Shown here: piece by piece, positions 5,874-7,882 of the stretch
Layout: the number at the start of each line of letters is the position of its first letter
Numbering within the stretch: the first letter of the stretch is position 1
DNA from: an uncultured Phenylobacterium sp.
GTDB taxonomy: Bacteria > Pseudomonadota > Alphaproteobacteria > Caulobacterales > Caulobacteraceae
NCBI GenBank assembly: GCA_945952355.1
Contig: CAMFIW010000105.1
Location: 1 to 7,882, forward strand
Length of the DNA stretch: 7,882 bases
Reading direction: 5' to 3'
Made by a program: the position numbers and the translations under genes
Notes under the pieces: generated by a model
Database searches by the model: none
Told to the model about the DNA's origin: nothing
The model's input: the letters and a program-made list of their open reading frames with translations, nothing else

Positions 5874-6839
5874 ATGAAGGCGGCGGTCTATTACGAGAAC
5901 GGCGGTCCCGAGGTCCTGAAGTACGAGGACGTTCCGGACCCGCAACTCCACCCCAAGGGCGTGATCATCAAGGTCGAGGCGATCGCCATCGAGGGCGGCG
6001 ACACCCTGAACCGCTTCGGCGGGGCCCTGGTCACCCGGCCGCACATCGTGGGCTACCAGGCCGCCGGCGAGATCGTCGAGGTGGGCGCCGAGGTCGAGCA
6101 CCTGCGGGTCGGCCAGAAGGTCGCCACCGTCAACAATTTCGGCAGCCACGCGGCGCTGCGCAGCGTCCCGGCCCGCAACTGCTGGGTCATTCCGGACGGC
6201 TATGACGTCAAGAAGGCTGCGGCGATCCCGGTCACCTTCGGCACGGCGCACGACTGCCTGTTCGAGTTCGGCCGCATGAAGGCCGGCGAGACCGTGCTGG
6301 TGCAGGCCGGCGCCTCGGGCGTGGGCGTGGCGGCGATCCAGCTCGCCAAGCGGGCCGGCGCGGGCCTGATCCTGGCCACCGCCTCGTCGGACGAGCGCCT
6401 GGAGAAGCTGAAGCGCCTCGGGCTCGACCACGGCATCAACTACAAGAGCCACGAGGTGCCGAAGGAGGTCATGCGCCTGACCGACAACAAGGGCGCCAAT
6501 GTCGTGGTCGACAGCGTCGGCGGCTCGACCCTGCAGGGCTCGATCAACAGCCTGGCCTATCGCGGCCGGGTCTCGATGGTGGGCGCGGCCGGGCGCGAGC
6601 CGATGCGGGTGGACGTGGGCTCGATGATGGGCGGCAACCGCTCGCTGAGCGGCGTGTTCCTGGGCGCCGAGATCATGACCGACCGGGTGCACGACAACAT
6701 CCAGCAGCTCATCGACGACGCGGCCAAGGGCGAGCTCGAGGTGGTGATCGACAAGGTCTTTCCGCTGTCCGACGCCGCCGGCGCGCACGCCTATATCGAG
6801 AGCCGCGCGGCGGTGGGCCGCGTGGTGATGGCGCCGTAA
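5874..6839 (+). CDS. Zinc-independent MDR oxidoreductase (quinone oxidoreductase type)
   Basis: A 321-residue cytosolic enzyme of the medium-chain dehydrogenase/reductase superfamily, expected to use NADPH to reduce quinones or activated alkenes. The N-terminal GroES-like catalytic domain (about 1-120) has the typical MKAAVYYENGGPEVLKYEDVPDP start, the GYQAAGEIVEVGAEV segment and a GQKV turn. The Rossmann domain follows, with the nucleotide-binding loop GASGVG at 146-151 in the context VLVQAGASGVGVAAIQLAK, then VVDSVGG (211-217) and GRVSMVGAAG (231-240). The four-cysteine structural zinc loop of alcohol dehydrogenases is absent and the length suits the quinone-reductase branch. The end, GRVVMAP, is typical and complete. 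A palindromic operator just upstream suggests repression relieved by a small molecule. The hydrolase downstream is same-strand, but a 160-bp repeat-filled gap separates them. The exact substrate is unknown. Confidence 0.9.
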   Translation: MKAAVYYENGGPEVLKYEDVPDPQLHPKGVIIKVEAIAIEGGDTLNRFGGALVTRPHIVGYQAAGEIVEVGAEVEHLRVGQKVATVNNFGSHAALRSVPARNCWVIPDGYDVKKAAAIPVTFGTAHDCLFEFGRMKAGETVLVQAGASGVGVAAIQLAKRAGAGLILATASSDERLEKLKRLGLDHGINYKSHEVPKEVMRLTDNKGANVVVDSVGGSTLQGSINSLAYRGRVSMVGAAGREPMRVDVGSMMGGNRSLSGVFLGAEIMTDRVHDNIQQLIDDAAKGELEVVIDKVFPLSDAAGAHAYIESRAAVGRVVMAP

Positions 6840-6846
6840 GCTGAAA

Positions 6847-6979
6847 TTGCTTCCCCGTTGGGGGAGCTGTCAGTCGCGAGCCGCGACTGACTGAGGGGGC
6901 TGACGTCCGCCGATTGTGGGCTTCAACCCTCTCCGTCTCGGCGCTCCGCGCCGATCCACCTCCCCCAACGGGGGAGGAA
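6847..6979. repeat. Intergenic fold-back element with nested hairpins
   Basis: This element fills most of the gap between the oxidoreductase and the hydrolase. Outer arms of 14 bp are perfect (6853-6866 CCCCGTTGGGGGAG, 6960-6973 its reverse complement) and extend to about 18 of 20 matches (6847-6866 / 6960-6979). Inside are a 10-bp hairpin with a three-base loop (6869-6891) and a 7-bp hairpin with a three-base loop (6938-6954). The composition (CTCCCCC...GTTGGGGGAG and CTGACTGAGGGGGC) matches intergenic repeats I recall from Caulobacterales, probably present in many copies. No clear target duplication was seen at the ends. In RNA it would be a structured spacer just before the hydrolase ribosome binding site. 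Confidence 0.65.
6869..6891. repeat. Inner 10-bp hairpin of the fold-back element
   Basis: GTCAGTCGCG (6869-6878) and its exact reverse complement (6882-6891) enclose the loop AGC. It lies 30 bases after the oxidoreductase stop and could stop transcription or protect the 3' end. There is no T-tract; GAGGGGGC follows. Confidence 0.5.
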
Positions 6980-6999
6980 CCAGAGGGAGGGAGCCTGAC

Positions 7000-7835
7000 A
7001 TGCCCAGAGCTCGCAACGGCGCGGTCGAGATCGAGTACGAGAGCTTCGGCGATCCCGCCGATCCGACCATCCTGCTGATCAACGGGCTGGGCTCGCAGAT
7101 GACCCGCTGGCCGGAGGCGTTCTGCGAGAAGCTGGTCGCCAAGGGCTATCGCGCCATCCGCTTCGACAACCGCGACACCGGCAAGTCGACCTGGTTCCAG
7201 CCGGGCGAGGCCTACACGCTGGACGACATGGCCGCCGACGCGGCCGCCGTGCTGGACGCGGCGGGCGTGAAGCAGGCGCACGTGGCGGGCGTCTCGATGG
7301 GCGGGATGATCACCCAGGCCGTGGCGACCAACCATCCGGACCGGGTGCTGTCGATGACCTCGATCATGTCGGCGACCGGCGCGCCGGGCACGCTCGACCC
7401 GACGCCGGAGGCCGGCGCGACCCTGACGCTCGCCCCGCCCGACCCGGCCAAGGACTACGAGGCCTATCTGGCCCAGGTGGTGAAGAGCGCCGAGATCATC
7501 GGCAGCCCGGCCTATCCGTGGCCGGCCGGCGCCCTGCGCGAGCGGGCGATCGCCGAGCACAAACGCGCCTTCAACCCGACCGGCTCGGCCCGCCAGATGG
7601 CGGCGATCCGCGGCGACGGCGACCGCACACAGCGGCTCGGCAAGCTCGACGTCCCGGCCATGGTGCTGCACGGCGCCGACGATCCGCTGGTGCAGGTGGT
7701 AGGCGGCGAGGCCACCGCCAAGGCGATCCCCGGGGCGGAGCTGCGGGTGATCCCGGGCATGGGCCACGACCTGCCGCCCGCCCTTTACGATATTTTCGTC
7801 GACGCCATCACGGCCGCGGCGTCGCGCGCCAACTG
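7000..7835 (+). CDS. Alpha/beta hydrolase, 3' end missing at contig edge
   Basis: The genomic part encodes 278 residues with no stop before the adapter begins at 7836. It is a canonical alpha/beta-hydrolase: LLINGLGSQM (25-34) for the oxyanion region, FDNRDTGKST (55-64), nucleophile elbow AGVSMGG with Ser99, acid Asp228 in LHGADDPLV, and His256 in IPGMGHDLP. The full catalytic triad is thus present. It has no signal peptide. Its opening resembles esterase/methylesterase-like hydrolases (aclacinomycin methylesterase type), usually somewhat under 300 residues, so only a short C-terminal tail is likely lost. The ATG follows AGGGAGGGAG at a good distance. Any residues read beyond Asn278 are adapter translation and must be dropped. 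Same-strand with the oxidoreductase; a shared pathway is possible but not shown. Confidence 0.88.
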
Positions 7836-7882
7836 CTGTCTCTTATACACATCTGACGCTGCCGACGATATGCAGTGTGTAG
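7836..7882. other. Nextera sequencing adapter, not genomic
   Basis: CTGTCTCTTATACACATCT at 7836-7854 is the 19-bp Tn5 mosaic end. GACGCTGCCGACGA (7855-7868) completes the reverse complement of the Nextera read-1 adapter. TATGCAGT (7869-7876) is the reverse complement of ACTGCATA, an i5 index (the 506 index of that kit). GTGTAG (7877-7882) begins the P5 flow-cell end. The order is exactly that of read-through into a library adapter, so this is an untrimmed assembly artefact and not an insertion sequence. The true genomic contig ends at about 7835. Confidence 0.98.

Noticed and set aside
5715..7767. Minus-strand open frames of about 350 codons opposite the oxidoreductase and the terminal hydrolase.
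   Set aside because: His/Arg/Asp-rich shadow translations without motifs; the plus-strand frames carry complete family motifs.
7836..7854. The 19-bp Tn5 mosaic end as evidence of a transposon insertion.
   Set aside because: It is followed by library adapter, index and P5 sequence, not by any transposon gene.
7518..7856. A plus-strand open frame ending in LLSLIHI.
   Set aside because: Its stop lies inside the Nextera adapter; the last residues are adapter translation and the rest is a shadow of the hydrolase gene.

Overview
This is a high-GC window (roughly 70% by eye) from an alphaproteobacterium, most likely Caulobacterales (Caulobacter/Phenylobacterium-like). Three things point there: the codon style, GC-rich intergenic fold-back sequences of a kind I recall from that order, and a perfect CtrA-type box (TTAA-N7-TTAAC) in an intergenic stretch. 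The taxonomic call is inference. The window is the 3' end of a contig: the last 47 bases (7836-7882) are not genomic but Nextera sequencing adapter with an i5 index.

Layout. At 76-378 (+) is a small exported four-cysteine protein. It converges on a run of five minus-strand genes, read right to left: a VOC/glyoxalase-fold protein (5075-5761); a 561-aa regulator joining a PAS-like region, a LuxR-type HTH and an alpha/beta-hydrolase fold (3344-5029); an exported cysteine-free protein of unknown function (2103-3224); a small exported glycine-zipper-like protein (1612-2076); and a patatin-like lipid acyl hydrolase (527-1417). On the plus strand, diverging from the VOC gene, are an MDR/quinone-oxidoreductase-type enzyme (5874-6839) and an alpha/beta hydrolase (from 7000) whose last residues are lost at the adapter junction.

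Transcription units (inferred). VOC and the regulator are 45 bp apart and probably co-transcribed. The two exported unknowns are 26 bp apart and look like one unit, with a CtrA-like box about 110 bp upstream. The patatin gene stands behind a strong hairpin. The oxidoreductase has a perfect 14-bp AT-rich palindrome directly upstream of its ribosome binding site, a likely repressor operator. The oxidoreductase and terminal hydrolase are separated by a 160-bp gap filled with nested inverted repeats.

Most unusual points: (1) the HTH/alpha-beta-hydrolase fusion aligns with Leu at the usual nucleophile serine while keeping the acid and histidine, suggesting a ligand sensor rather than an enzyme; (2) the CtrA-like box at the stop codon of that gene; (3) the palindromic operator; (4) the adapter at the contig end. 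No RNA gene, CRISPR array, transposase or replication origin was seen. No stretch over 300 bases lacks a gene.
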